From the NCBI RefSeq assembly GCF_030296935.1, contig NZ_AP028032.1:1426001-1490000 (forward strand): a stretch of DNA of 64,000 bases. Direction: 5' to 3'. A program made the translations under genes and the position numbers. Within the stretch, counting starts at the first letter, position 1; the number at the start of each line of letters is the position of its first letter. The notes beneath the pieces were generated by a model. That model worked only from the letters and a program-made list of their open reading frames with translations. It searched no databases and had not been told where the DNA came from. Shown piece by piece: positions 47,023-54,915 of this stretch. The DNA comes from Coprobacter fastidiosus. GTDB taxonomy: Bacteria; Bacteroidota; Bacteroidia; Bacteroidales; Coprobacteraceae.

Positions 47023-47778
47023 TTAGAATTCAAAACCCAATTTGAACATAACTCCTCCAATTGTATTTCTTTCGTCATACGAATTCACATAACTATCATG
47101 GGTGCGTGGATTGTAATAATATTGACGGAATGTAATATCTGTTCTCTGCATATTATATCCAATAGATAAATTCAAACCCAATTTAGGTGCAGCGATAAAA
47201 CGCACACCGACACTCGGATTAAAATAGAACCCCATACCGTCAAAAACAGAATAACCGACTTTCAATCCAATAAAAGGAGCAATATCATTATTCATAAAAT
47301 ACCCCCTCGCATCGGCATATACCGGAATAAAAACTGTAGACCAATTAAAATGATAGTTCACTCCCACTCCAGCACCTAAAAAGAAATATGGATTAAACTG
47401 ATAACCATGAGTAGAAGACACGGAAACAAGTCCGTCACCATAAGTACCCACGCCAAAAGCACCACCTACATCCACAAATCCTTTATAGCCATTTGTTTTA
47501 AACTCATCTCTTTCACCATGCCTATTCTTCATCCTCATTGTAGAATTTCGAGAAGAAAATTCCTTCGTGATTTTCAATACTTCTGACATTTGGAAAACCC
47601 ATACACTACCATCACTTGTTTCTATTTTAATAGTTTCATTTGGTATCTGCTCAAGAATAATACCTTTAATTATACTCCCATTTTTCAAATAAACGACTTC
47701 TCGAAAATCCTTAGCCGAGACAAATAAACTGCTACATAAAATTGCACAAATGACAAATATTAATCTTTTCATGCCCAT
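47023..47778 (-). CDS. Outer-membrane beta-barrel protein, unknown function
   Basis: 251 residues from ATG 47778 (MGMKRLIFVICAILCSSLFV signal, cut after SAK). First comes a short domain that looks like a stress- or SH3-like strand set (VVYLKNGSIIKGIILEQIPN, SDGSVWVFQMSEVLKITKE), a pattern often seen before OmpA-like barrels in Bacteroidetes. An eight-stranded-like barrel follows, with Gly/aromatic alternation (FFLGAGVGVNYHFNWSTVFI, NPSVGVRFIAAPKLGLNLSI) and a C-terminal aromatic strand GGVMFKLGFEF. I do not recognise a named family. ATG 47772 is an alternative start; upstream in-frame codons precede or overlap the -7 box. Confidence 0.75.
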   Translation of the reverse strand: MGMKRLIFVICAILCSSLFVSAKDFREVVYLKNGSIIKGIILEQIPNETIKIETSDGSVWVFQMSEVLKITKEFSSRNSTMRMKNRHGERDEFKTNGYKGFVDVGGAFGVGTYGDGLVSVSSTHGYQFNPYFFLGAGVGVNYHFNWSTVFIPVYADARGYFMNNDIAPFIGLKVGYSVFDGMGFYFNPSVGVRFIAAPKLGLNLSIGYNMQRTDITFRQYYYNPRTHDSYVNSYDERNTIGGVMFKLGFEF

Positions 47779-47807
47779 AGATATTAGATAACAATCTCTT
47801 ATTTTTT

Positions 47808-47815
47808 CAAAATTA
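47808..47815 (-). promoter_or_regulatory. -7 box (TAATTTTG, minus strand) for the outer-membrane protein gene
   Basis: CAAAATTA on the plus strand, 29 bp upstream of ATG 47778. Confidence 0.45.
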
Positions 47816-47999
47816 ATAATAAAAACAAATGTAATCAATAATATCTATTTAACAAATAAATATTATAAAGAGGCATTTTTGAAAAACTGCTACACTTTGT
47901 AAATAAGTCAGCAAAAGTAAAAAACAATAATCAAATGAACAGGATGTGATAACGAAATCAAGATAAAAGAAACAATAGCTTTTTATAGTATTGAAAAAA

Positions 48000-48050
48000 A
48001 CTATAAAAATATCTTGATAATATTTTCTGCATCGGAAAATTCAGACATAC
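48000..48050 (-). repeat. Dispersed intergenic element, minus-strand copy
   Basis: Read on the minus strand from 48050: TATGTCTGAATTTTCCGATG, then AATATTATCAAGATATTTTT. This matches the left ends of the copies at 54674 and 61143. A small hairpin (CTTTTTATAGT...ACTATAAAAAT, 47978-48011) borders it. It shows that the element occurs in both orientations. Confidence 0.45.
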
Positions 48051-48070
48051 ACTAAAAACATATTAAAAAC

Positions 48071-48107
48071 AAAAAAGCCTTTAGAAATTGTATCTAAAGA
48101 CTTTTTT
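48071..48107 (-). terminator. Terminator after tRNA-Lys
   Basis: On the minus strand, GTCTTTAGA pairs with TCTAAAGGC, flanked by A and T runs, beginning 4 nt after the tRNA 3' end. Confidence 0.75.
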
Positions 48108-48110
48108 CTG

Positions 48111-48183
48111 TGACCCCGGAGAGGCTCGAACTCTCGACCCAATGATTAAGAGTCATTTGCTCTACCAACTGAGCTACGGAGTC
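48111..48183 (-). tRNA. tRNA-Lys (anticodon CTT)
   Basis: 73 nt on the minus strand. Acceptor GACTCCG pairs with CGGGGTC (one T-G pair), discriminator A. D stem GCTC/GAGC, anticodon stem AATGA/TCATT with loop CTCTTAA giving anticodon CTT, T stem GAGAG/CTCTC with loop TTCGAGC. CCA is not encoded. Confidence 0.95.
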
Positions 48184-48206
48184 ATTTCTTTTGCTGGTTG
48201 CGGTTG

Positions 48207-48237
48207 CAAAAGTAATGCTTTTCAAAAAAACAACAAA
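48207..48237 (-). promoter_or_regulatory. Promoter of tRNA-Lys: TTTG-N19-TACTTTTG
   Basis: On the minus strand TTTG (48237-48234) and TACTTTTG (48214-48207) are 19 bp apart, identical in boxes and spacing to the tRNA-Arg promoter. Confidence 0.8.
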
Positions 48238-48254
48238 ACGTTTTCAATAAAATT

Positions 48255-49058
48255 TTATTCGAAATTGTAATATTCTGAAGGATGATTTCTTTTGAGAGCA
48301 ACTAACTGAACATCTTTTCCCACACGTATTCCTTCCTGATAAAGACGATATTCCACTGTTTTATAGGCCAATTCGGGATGATTATTTTCCCGGCTCAAAT
48401 GACAAAGAAAAATATATCGCATATCTTCCGTAAAATTCCGAGCCAAAAACTCGGCCGTATCGGCATTGCTCATGTGACCGTTCGGGTTAATAATTCTTTG
48501 TTTCAAATGCGGAGGGTATGTCCCATGGGTCAACATCTCAATATCGTAATTCGCCTCTATAACCAAATAATTCGCTTTGCGGAGATAGTGTGCCACACCC
48601 GGAGGAATATGTCCGAGATCTGTGGCAAAAGCAAATTTTCGGTCTCCGTATTCTATAAAATAACCGACATTATCCGTACCGTCATGGGGAACTTCGAACG
48701 AAGTAATCTTAAAATCCCGAATCTCAAAAGGAACTTCCTTACAGATAGGATGACATGCCGTATAAATCTTTTCGGTCATACAATAGCTGCGATTCATTCC
48801 GGCAAGAATTTCCTTTGTCGTATATACCGGAATAAAATATTTTTCACCCAAACAACCTGCAGACTTTATATGGTCGGCATGATCATGAGTGATACACAGA
48901 CCGACAATATTTTCAAACGGGATATTATGTTCTTTTAAGTGCTTCTTTATAGTGCGTATGCCTATACCTGCATCGATCAGAATTCCATATTCGTCATTTC
49001 CAAGATAATAACAATTTCCACTGCTTCCGCTGGCAAGGCTCAAAAAACGTAAATTCAT
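48255..49058 (-). CDS. MBL-fold metallohydrolase (WalJ/YycJ type)
   Basis: 267 residues. Metallo-beta-lactamase fold with the metal motif CITHDHADHIKSAGC (HxHxDH) and further ligands in VPHDGTDNVGYFIE, FATDLGHIP and FLCHLSRENNH. It starts MNLRFLSLASGSSGNCYYLG, the GSSGN hallmark of the YycJ/WalJ subgroup, which contains DNA nucleases. The precise role in this organism is unknown. Own -7 box TATCTTTG on the minus strand at 49090-49097. Confidence 0.88.
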   Translation of the reverse strand: MNLRFLSLASGSSGNCYYLGNDEYGILIDAGIGIRTIKKHLKEHNIPFENIVGLCITHDHADHIKSAGCLGEKYFIPVYTTKEILAGMNRSYCMTEKIYTACHPICKEVPFEIRDFKITSFEVPHDGTDNVGYFIEYGDRKFAFATDLGHIPPGVAHYLRKANYLVIEANYDIEMLTHGTYPPHLKQRIINPNGHMSNADTAEFLARNFTEDMRYIFLCHLSRENNHPELAYKTVEYRLYQEGIRVGKDVQLVALKRNHPSEYYNFE

Positions 49059-49089
49059 CTACAAACTCTCTTTTTGTCTTTGAAGTCTA

Positions 49090-49097
49090 CAAAGATA
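49090..49097 (-). promoter_or_regulatory. -7 box (TATCTTTG, minus strand) for the MBL hydrolase
   Basis: CAAAGATA on the plus strand, 31 bp upstream of ATG 49058. Confidence 0.5.
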
Positions 49098-49130
49098 ATT
49101 CTTTTGCGTCAAAAAAAGAGGATTGCCAAA

Positions 49131-49838
49131 CTATTTATAAAGTAAAAAGATACACGGCTTTTTACCCAAATCAGGCTTTACCTTATTCCATTCCTTTAAT
49201 GTCAAGGTACGGATATACTCATCTTCACACGTAATATTCGCTGCAATACACAATTTAGTGAGAGGATTACATGTCTTTATAAAATCATCTATAATGCGAC
49301 TGTTCCGATAAGGTGTCTCTATGAATATCTGCGTCTCATTCTCGGCATAGATACGATGTTCCAGATTCTTAAGCATCCGAGCCCGTTCTCCCGCATCTAT
49401 CGGCAAATAGCCGTGAAAAGCGAAACTTTGACCGTTAAATCCTGAAGCCATCAACGACATCAAAATAGATGACGGACCGACTAAAGGAACTACCTTATAT
49501 CCGGCTCGCTGGGCAATCGCCACGACATCCGCACCGGGATCGGCAATTGCCGGACATCCGGCCTCCGAAATAATTCCGACGGAAAAACCTGCCGCTAATG
49601 GCGTCAGATAATCCGAAACCTCTTCAGGACGTGTATGTCCGTTCAATGTATAAAATGTCAAGGAATCTATATTGATTTCCGGATTCGACTTTTTTAGAAA
49701 ACGACGTGCCGTACGGATATTCTCCACTATAAAATGAGAGATACCGGATATTATCGTATTATTATAAACCGGCAATACTCGATCTACCGGCGTGTCTCCC
49801 AATGTTACAGGGATCAGATAAAGTGCTGCTGAATGCAT
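49131..49838 (-). CDS. RsmI-like SAM-dependent methyltransferase
   Basis: 235 residues from ATG 49838 (MHSAALYLIPVTLGDTPVDR). Tetrapyrrole-methylase fold: an LYLIPVTLGD start, GFSVGIISEAGCPAIADPGA (SAM-binding loop), VVPLVGPSSILMSLMASGFN and FIETPYRNSRIIDDFI. RsmI 2'-O-methylates 16S rRNA C1402; this shorter Bacteroidetes form differs at the N-terminus (PVTLGD in place of ATPIGN), so its target is uncertain. The frame stays open to 50117, but that would overlap the divergent rRNA methyltransferase gene and cross the -7 box at 49859, so ATG 49838 is used. Confidence 0.85.
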   Translation of the reverse strand: MHSAALYLIPVTLGDTPVDRVLPVYNNTIISGISHFIVENIRTARRFLKKSNPEINIDSLTFYTLNGHTRPEEVSDYLTPLAAGFSVGIISEAGCPAIADPGADVVAIAQRAGYKVVPLVGPSSILMSLMASGFNGQSFAFHGYLPIDAGERARMLKNLEHRIYAENETQIFIETPYRNSRIIDDFIKTCNPLTKLCIAANITCEDEYIRTLTLKEWNKVKPDLGKKPCIFLLYK

Positions 49839-49858
49839 AGATACAATACTCTTTGCGA

Positions 49859-49866
49859 CAAAGGTA
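49859..49866 (-). promoter_or_regulatory. -7 box (TACCTTTG, minus strand) for the RsmI-like gene
   Basis: CAAAGGTA on the plus strand, 20 bp upstream of ATG 49838. It decides the start choice for this gene. Confidence 0.55.
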
Positions 49867-49901
49867 AAGATTTCCCGGCACTTATCATAAATGCAAAACC
49901 G

Positions 49902-49932
49902 TTTCTTTATATCCGAAAAGTATGTAATTTTG
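49902..49932 (+). promoter_or_regulatory. Promoter of the rRNA m5C methyltransferase: TTTC-N19-TAATTTTG
   Basis: TTTC at 49902-49905 and TAATTTTG at 49925-49932, 19 bp apart, 21 bp before ATG 49954. Confidence 0.6.
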
Positions 49933-49953
49933 TACAAATAACAGAAACACGAC

Positions 49954-51354
49954 ATGGAATTACCTCTTGCTTTTACCGACCGAACAAAAAATTTATTGAA
50001 AGACGAATATCCGGCTTTTGAAAAAGCTCTGCGAGAAGAATCTCCGATAAGTATCCGGCTAAATCCTTTAAAAACCAATTCCGGATTATCCGGACAAGAG
50101 CAAGTCCCTTGGTGCAAAAACGGTTATTACCTGCAAGATCGTCCCGCATTCACATTCGACCCTCGATTCCATGCCGGAGCTTATTATGTGCAAGAAGCTT
50201 CGTCCATGTTTCTCGATCACGTCATCAGGCAGCATATTACCCGACCAGTTCGTTATCTCGACTTATGTGCCGCACCCGGTGGAAAAACGACATTGGCCTT
50301 ATCAGCTCTGCCCGCAGGCAGTCTGGTCGTCTGCAATGAAATAGTCCGCAATCGTGCGCATGTTCTTGCAGAGAACATTATCAAGTGGGGGAATCCGTAC
50401 TGTATCGTCACGAATAACGACTCGGCGACGTTCAATTCACTGAAACACTATTTCGACGTTATTCTCACCGATGTTCCTTGTTCCGGAGAAGGCATGTTTC
50501 GCAAAGATCCGGTGGCTGTACAAGAGTGGTCTGCATCGAATGTCGGACTATGTTCGGAACGTCAAAAAGAAATACTGCACAATATCTGGGATGCTTTACG
50601 TCCCGGTGGTATACTGATATACAGTACTTGCACCTACAACACCGATGAGAACGAACTCATAGCCGATTATATACAAAATAGATTGGGAGCTACACCTCTA
50701 CCGGTAAAAACAGATCCGGAATGGGGTATCCATAAAGAGTTGACCGGTACTGTTCCTTGCTACCGGTTTATGCCGCATGTTACTAAGGGAGAAGGTCTTT
50801 TCATGACCGTATTCCGCAAATCAGAGAGCGAAGATATTATTCCAAGAGAGAGGCTACAGAATAGAATATCAGCAAAAAAGAACAAGAATCGGAATGGATG
50901 TTCTATTCCCGATAATATCAGATCATGGATCAGAAACAATGAAAAGTTCTTTTTCAGTTCTAACGCAAATTCGATATTCGCATTTCCGTCAGAATATTCA
51001 GAAGACCTGCCCCTGTTCGAGTCCCGGACAAACGTTATACATGCAGGAATTCCTCTGGCTTACGCCAAAGGAAAAGACTATATTCCCGAACATGCATTAG
51101 CTTTATCAACATTCCTGAATCGAAACATTTTTCCGGAAGAAGAGCTACCTTTAAACACGGCTCTATCCTATTTGCGTAGAGAGTCTTTTCAACTGCAAAG
51201 CAATGAACGTGATTATTTTCTACTGACATTCGAGGGAATGCCATTAGGGTGGGCAAAAAATCTCGGAAACAGAGCAAACAATTTATATCCACAAGAGTGG
51301 CGTATCCGAAGCGGATACACCCCTACCCAACCCTTACCGATCGCTTTTAAATGA
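49954..51354 (+). CDS. rRNA (cytosine-C5) methyltransferase, RsmF/NOL1-NOP2-sun type
   Basis: 466 residues. The SAM domain has YLDLCAAPGGKTTLALSALP (motif I), DVPCSGEGMFRKDP with Cys176 (motif IV) and YSTCTYNTDENE with Cys226 (motif VI, catalytic nucleophile). The N-terminal RlmE-like segment and a C-terminal PUA/RNA-binding-like domain (GMPLGWAKNLGNRANNLYPQ) follow the RsmF pattern. It would place m5C in 16S rRNA; the exact site is not readable from the sequence. Confidence 0.92.
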   Translation: MELPLAFTDRTKNLLKDEYPAFEKALREESPISIRLNPLKTNSGLSGQEQVPWCKNGYYLQDRPAFTFDPRFHAGAYYVQEASSMFLDHVIRQHITRPVRYLDLCAAPGGKTTLALSALPAGSLVVCNEIVRNRAHVLAENIIKWGNPYCIVTNNDSATFNSLKHYFDVILTDVPCSGEGMFRKDPVAVQEWSASNVGLCSERQKEILHNIWDALRPGGILIYSTCTYNTDENELIADYIQNRLGATPLPVKTDPEWGIHKELTGTVPCYRFMPHVTKGEGLFMTVFRKSESEDIIPRERLQNRISAKKNKNRNGCSIPDNIRSWIRNNEKFFFSSNANSIFAFPSEYSEDLPLFESRTNVIHAGIPLAYAKGKDYIPEHALALSTFLNRNIFPEEELPLNTALSYLRRESFQLQSNERDYFLLTFEGMPLGWAKNLGNRANNLYPQEWRIRSGYTPTQPLPIAFK

Positions 51355-51421
51355 AAAATTAATAACATGCAAGTAGATAATAAAAGATCAGGAAAAACAA
51401 GGCTTATCTCAAATATTTTTA

Positions 51422-51429
51422 TAAATTTG
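51422..51429 (+). promoter_or_regulatory. -7 box (TAAATTTG) for the YhcH-family gene
   Basis: TAAATTTG in the 138-bp gap after the rRNA methyltransferase, 63 bp before ATG 51493. Confidence 0.4.
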
Positions 51430-51492
51430 CATAGTTCCGGACAAAAAACAAGATGTCCGATTGCTAAATTAAGATACTAAAAAACAAACATC

Positions 51493-51939
51493 ATGATCTT
51501 AGATTCTCTCAGCAACTCAGCTTCGATCGAACAGTTGCACCCATTATTTAAAAAAGCATTCGATTTTCTAAAATCGACCGATTTCTCTACCAAAGAAGCC
51601 GGGAAAATAGTTCTCGACGGAGATGATTTATATGTTTCCATAGCAGAACCTGTGGGAAAAAGTAAAGATGCTGCTAAAATGGAAACTCACAATAAATATA
51701 TCGACATACAGATGCCTTTGACCACAACTGAAACAATGGGCTGGAAAGCGACAAAAGAATTGAAAAAGATAACACAACCTTATAATGAGGAAAAAGACAT
51801 AACATTCTTTGCTGATACCCCGACAACCTACATACAAGTGCAACCCGGAGAATTTGCCATATTCTTTCCTGAAGACGGACATGCTCCCGGTATCGCTGAA
51901 GGAAACTTCAAAAAAGTTATCGTTAAAGTACGTATATAA
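51493..51939 (+). CDS. YhcH/YjgK/YiaL family protein (DUF386)
   Basis: 148-residue cupin-like protein. Conserved segments: METHNKYIDIQMPLTTTETM (metal-binding His and Glu), EEKDITFFADTPTTYIQVQP and FAIFFPEDGHAPGIAEG. Related proteins act on sialic acid or other sugars, or are of unknown function; some have been proposed as sugar isomerases or anomerases. No sugar-catabolic gene is adjacent. Confidence 0.88.
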   Translation: MILDSLSNSASIEQLHPLFKKAFDFLKSTDFSTKEAGKIVLDGDDLYVSIAEPVGKSKDAAKMETHNKYIDIQMPLTTTETMGWKATKELKKITQPYNEEKDITFFADTPTTYIQVQPGEFAIFFPEDGHAPGIAEGNFKKVIVKVRI

Positions 51940-51960
51940 ATACCGAAACATAGAAACACT

Positions 51961-52006
51961 TTTTATAATTAACTATGTCCGAATCTGGACATAGTTAATT
52001 ATAAAA
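51961..52006. terminator. 20-bp perfect-stem hairpin after the YhcH-family gene
   Basis: TTTTATAATTAACTATGTCC (51961-51980) pairs exactly with its complement at 51987-52006, 6-nt loop. Probable terminator before glgB. Confidence 0.8.
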
Positions 52007-52106
52007 AAGTCGACATTACGTTTTATCTGCCCTTTGTAATACCGATATTTTACGATTCTCCTGCAACTTTATTCTATCTACCACTTTAAGTAAGATACAA
52101 GATATT

Positions 52107-54119
52107 ATGGATTCTCTCAATTTAATAAAAAACGATCCTTGGCTCGAACCTTATAAAACGGATATCGAACATCGATTTCAACTTTCGGTTTCCAAAGAAA
52201 AAGAACTGGCCGGAAAAGGCAAATCTTTATCTGATTTCGCAGACGGATACTTATATTTCGGGCTTCACAAAACAGAGCAAGGTTGGGTCATACGAGAATG
52301 GGCTCCTAATGCAACAGATATTTTCCTGATCGGAAATTTCTCGGAATGGAAAGAGAATACTAAATATCGCTTTTCAAAACTAAAAAACGGCGTATGGGAG
52401 CTTAAACTAAAAACCGGAGAAATAAAGCACCTCGATTTATATAAATTATCGATGCATTGGAATGGCGGTCATGGTGAACGCATACCTGCATGGGCAACTC
52501 GAGTTGTCCAAGATAAAAAGACTTACATATTTTCTGCTCAAGTATGGTCACCTTCGAGGCCTTATAAATTCAAGAAAAAAAAATTTAAGCCTCAAATCTC
52601 CCCTTTACTGATTTACGAGTGTCATATAGGTATGGCACAAGAAGAAGAACGAATAGGCAGCTACAACGAATTCCGAGAAAAAATTCTCCCACGCATCGCA
52701 AAAGACGGATACAATGCTATACAAATTATGGCTATTCAGGAACATCCTTATTACGGATCATTCGGGTATCACGTTTCAAGTTTTTTCGCACCCTCTTCCC
52801 GTTTCGGCACACCTGACGAACTGAAACAGCTGATAGACGAAGCTCATGCTTCGGGCATAGCCGTAATCATGGATATAGTACATTCTCACGCGGTAAAAAA
52901 TGAAGTCGAAGGATTAGGGCGTTTCGATGGTTCTTACAACCAATTTTTTTACGGAGATCACAGAAGAGAGCACCCTGCATGGGACTCTCTTTGTTTTGAC
53001 TATGGAAAAAATGAGGTAATTCATTTTTTATTATCCAACTGCAAATATTGGCTTGAAGAATTCAAATTCGACGGTTTCCGTTTCGACGGCGTCACCTCGA
53101 TGCTTTATTACGATCATGGATTAGGAAAAGCTTTTGGCAGTTATAATGATTATTACGACGGAGGACAAGACGAAAATGCGATCACGTATCTTACTTTGGC
53201 AAATAAATTAATTCATGAAGTTAATCCTCATGCAATAACGATTGCCGAAGAGATGAGCGGAATGCCGGGTCTTGCTGCGAAAACAGAAGACGGAGGTATC
53301 GGGTTTGATTACCGTATGGCTATGGGTATCCCCGATTTCTGGATTAAGATAATCAAAGAAAAGAAAGATGAGGAATGGAATCCTTCTGCAATTTTTTGGG
53401 AGCTGACCAACCGACGATCTGACGAAAAAACCATCAATTATGCAGAAAGTCACGATCAAGCTCTTGTCGGGGATAAGACAATAATTTTCAGACTTATCGA
53501 CGATCAAATGTATTGGCACATGATGAAAAACGACACCAATATGGCCGTTGACAGGGGCATGTCTCTGCACAAAATGATACGATTAGTCACTTTATCGACT
53601 ATCAATGGAGGTTATCTGAATTTTATGGGAAACGAATTCGGTCATCCCGAATGGATCGATTTTCCGAGAGAAGGTAACGGTTGGTCTTATAAATATGCCC
53701 GCAGACAATGGAGTCTTGTTGATAGAAAAGATCTTAAATACGAATATTTAGGAAACTTTGACGAGGCAATGATCAAATTGGTAAAAGATGTAAAACATTT
53801 TGAACAAAGTCCCATCATCAAATTATGGGACAACGGAGGAGACCAGATTTTAGCATTTATGCGAAAAGATCTATTATTCATATTCAACTTCCATCCGTTC
53901 AAATCCTTTACCGATTACGGTATATTAGCACCCAAAGGCAGCTATAAAACCGTATTAAATACCGATTCTTATACATTCGGAGGATACGGATTGATTGACG
54001 AATCAATCGAGCATTTCACGATTCCAGATCCTCTATATAAAAAAGAAAAGAAAGAGTGGCTGAGATTGTATCTGCCGGCTCGATCTGCACAAGTTTTAAA
54101 GCTCCAAAAGAGAAAATAA
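52107..54119 (+). CDS. glgB: 1,4-alpha-glucan branching enzyme
   Basis: 670 residues. Transfers alpha-1,4 chains to alpha-1,6 positions in glycogen. An N-terminal CBM48 (LYFGLHKTEQGWVIREWAPN, the typical branching-enzyme start) precedes the GH13 barrel: region I VIMDIVHSHAV, region II FDGFRFDGVTS with nucleophile Asp327, region III TIAEEMSGMPG with Glu381 as acid, and region IV YAESHDQALVG. The C-terminal all-beta domain is present. It resembles eukaryote-type (short) branching enzymes common in Bacteroidetes rather than E. coli GlgB. It is followed by a ~800-bp gap. Confidence 0.94.
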   Translation: MDSLNLIKNDPWLEPYKTDIEHRFQLSVSKEKELAGKGKSLSDFADGYLYFGLHKTEQGWVIREWAPNATDIFLIGNFSEWKENTKYRFSKLKNGVWELKLKTGEIKHLDLYKLSMHWNGGHGERIPAWATRVVQDKKTYIFSAQVWSPSRPYKFKKKKFKPQISPLLIYECHIGMAQEEERIGSYNEFREKILPRIAKDGYNAIQIMAIQEHPYYGSFGYHVSSFFAPSSRFGTPDELKQLIDEAHASGIAVIMDIVHSHAVKNEVEGLGRFDGSYNQFFYGDHRREHPAWDSLCFDYGKNEVIHFLLSNCKYWLEEFKFDGFRFDGVTSMLYYDHGLGKAFGSYNDYYDGGQDENAITYLTLANKLIHEVNPHAITIAEEMSGMPGLAAKTEDGGIGFDYRMAMGIPDFWIKIIKEKKDEEWNPSAIFWELTNRRSDEKTINYAESHDQALVGDKTIIFRLIDDQMYWHMMKNDTNMAVDRGMSLHKMIRLVTLSTINGGYLNFMGNEFGHPEWIDFPREGNGWSYKYARRQWSLVDRKDLKYEYLGNFDEAMIKLVKDVKHFEQSPIIKLWDNGGDQILAFMRKDLLFIFNFHPFKSFTDYGILAPKGSYKTVLNTDSYTFGGYGLIDESIEHFTIPDPLYKKEKKEWLRLYLPARSAQVLKLQKRK

Positions 54120-54253
54120 TTCGTTTTTAAGCAAATTTTTAATCACCATAAGGATACATTTTTTTATATATATAGCACTAAAATACAGAAAATTAATTAT
54201 ATATAATTGTATAAAAGACACTTAAAAATAGGTTATATAACATATATATTTTT

Positions 54254-54284
54254 TTTGCGAGATTCAGGAAAAAGTACATCTTTG
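54254..54284 (+). promoter_or_regulatory. Orphan promoter: TTTG-N19-CATCTTTG
   Basis: TTTG at 54254-54257, then exactly 19 bp, then CATCTTTG at 54277-54284, one mismatch from TAnnTTTG. The same spacing as both tRNA promoters here. No open reading frame follows within 90 nt. Confidence 0.6.
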
Positions 54285-54290
54285 CATGCA

Positions 54291-54385
54291 TTAACCTAGA
54301 ACAATCTTTTTTACCTTAAAAAATTAATACCTATTGAAAACCTTTAAAAAGGGACTTTTGAGAAAAAGCCTCTTTTTTTATTTAT
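54291..54385 (+). ncRNA. Candidate small RNA of about 90 nt
   Basis: This is defined by the promoter at 54254-54284 and the hairpin-plus-T-run at 54349-54381. The only ATG near the start (54287) is followed at once by a stop two codons on. I do not recognise the family. It could be a stable sRNA, or a leader ending in an attenuator, although the next gene is over 500 bp away. The exact 5' end is inferred from the box position. Confidence 0.45.
54349..54381 (+). terminator. Terminator of the candidate small RNA
   Basis: AAAAAGGGACTTTT pairs with AAAAAGCCTCTTTTT (one mismatch, one G-T), followed by a continuous T run. Confidence 0.65.
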
Positions 54386-54500
54386 AATAGCATAGTAATC
54401 AATCTGTTTAATATTTAATTTGCTATTAATACACTATTACATTTGATCTAAATTAATAATTACATTACCCTTTCAGCATCCATTATTATGCACTGTCATA

Positions 54501-54674
54501 ATGAAAATCTTTCGATATAGAATTTATTTGAAATTTCATTCGAAACAGAATAAAAAATCTTCCGAATCGTTTAAGAATACCGTAATAGTAAGTTTACCTA
54601 AAATCTCAAAAGAGATAAAAGAAGTAGAAATTTTTTATTATATCCGAAATAGACGACTGAAAATAATACGATAA
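54501..54674 (+). CDS. Possible small basic protein, 57 codons
   Basis: Open frame from ATG 54501 to TAA 54674. It is rich in Lys/Arg (starts MKIFRYRIYLKFHSKQNKKS, ends YYIRNRRLKIIR) with a middle part of alternating hydrophobic residues (TVIVSLPKISKEIKEVEIF). A box TACATTTG at 54438-54445 lies 55 bp upstream, with a TTTG 15 bp further up (short of the usual 19). No family is recognised. Chance ORFs of this length are common in A/T-rich DNA, so the call is weak. Confidence 0.25.
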   Translation: MKIFRYRIYLKFHSKQNKKSSESFKNTVIVSLPKISKEIKEVEIFYYIRNRRLKIIR

Positions 54675-54852
54675 GAAGCTATTTTAAATTTTCCGATAAA
54701 AATATATTATCAGGTTATTTTTGTGATTCCTTCCAGTCTGTTTTCCCATTTTCACTTGTCAGATACTCGCTATTATCCTCGTTAAAAGCGACAAAACATT
54801 TCCGAAAGAAACTTTCAAATCTGCCCCGAGTAAAATTTAAACTGGCTCTAAC
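54674..54852 (+). repeat. Dispersed intergenic element, copy with both ends (about 179 bp)
   Basis: Left end AGAAGCTATTTTAAATTTTC is followed by ATATTATCAGGTTATTTTTGTG. Right end TAAAATTTAAACTGGCTCTA (54831-54850) is the inverted form of the left end (TAGAGCCAGTTTAAATTTTA). No ORF inside. Confidence 0.6.
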
Positions 54853-54915
54853 TCTATTCCATTTTAAAATGTTATATTCGTACCCGATAAATTATTTATA
54901 TTAAACTATCAAACA

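Larger units (their letters stand above)
54120..54915. other. 796-bp gap with orphan transcription unit, small ORF and a repeat element
   Basis: No gene of normal size. Contents in order: A/T-rich sequence (54120-54250); a promoter-terminator pair without an ORF (54254-54381); a possible promoter and a 57-codon ORF (54438-54674); a repeat element directly at its stop (54674-54852); and a -7-like box TATATTCG (54873-54880) for the Ca2+-ATPase. Confidence 0.6.

Noticed and set aside
48088-48270. 60-codon ORF across the tRNA-Lys gene
   Set aside because: It overlaps a complete tRNA and its terminator on the other strand. The peptide similarity to commonly mis-annotated tRNA-derived ORFs is a known artefact.
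48378-48938. 186-codon plus-strand ORF opposite the MBL hydrolase
   Set aside because: Shadow of the conserved hydrolase frame; the product has no recognisable domain.
49839-50117. N-terminal extension of the RsmI-like gene by 93 codons
   Set aside because: It would overlap the divergent rRNA methyltransferase gene by over 160 bp and cross its own -7 box. The conserved domain starts at ATG 49838.
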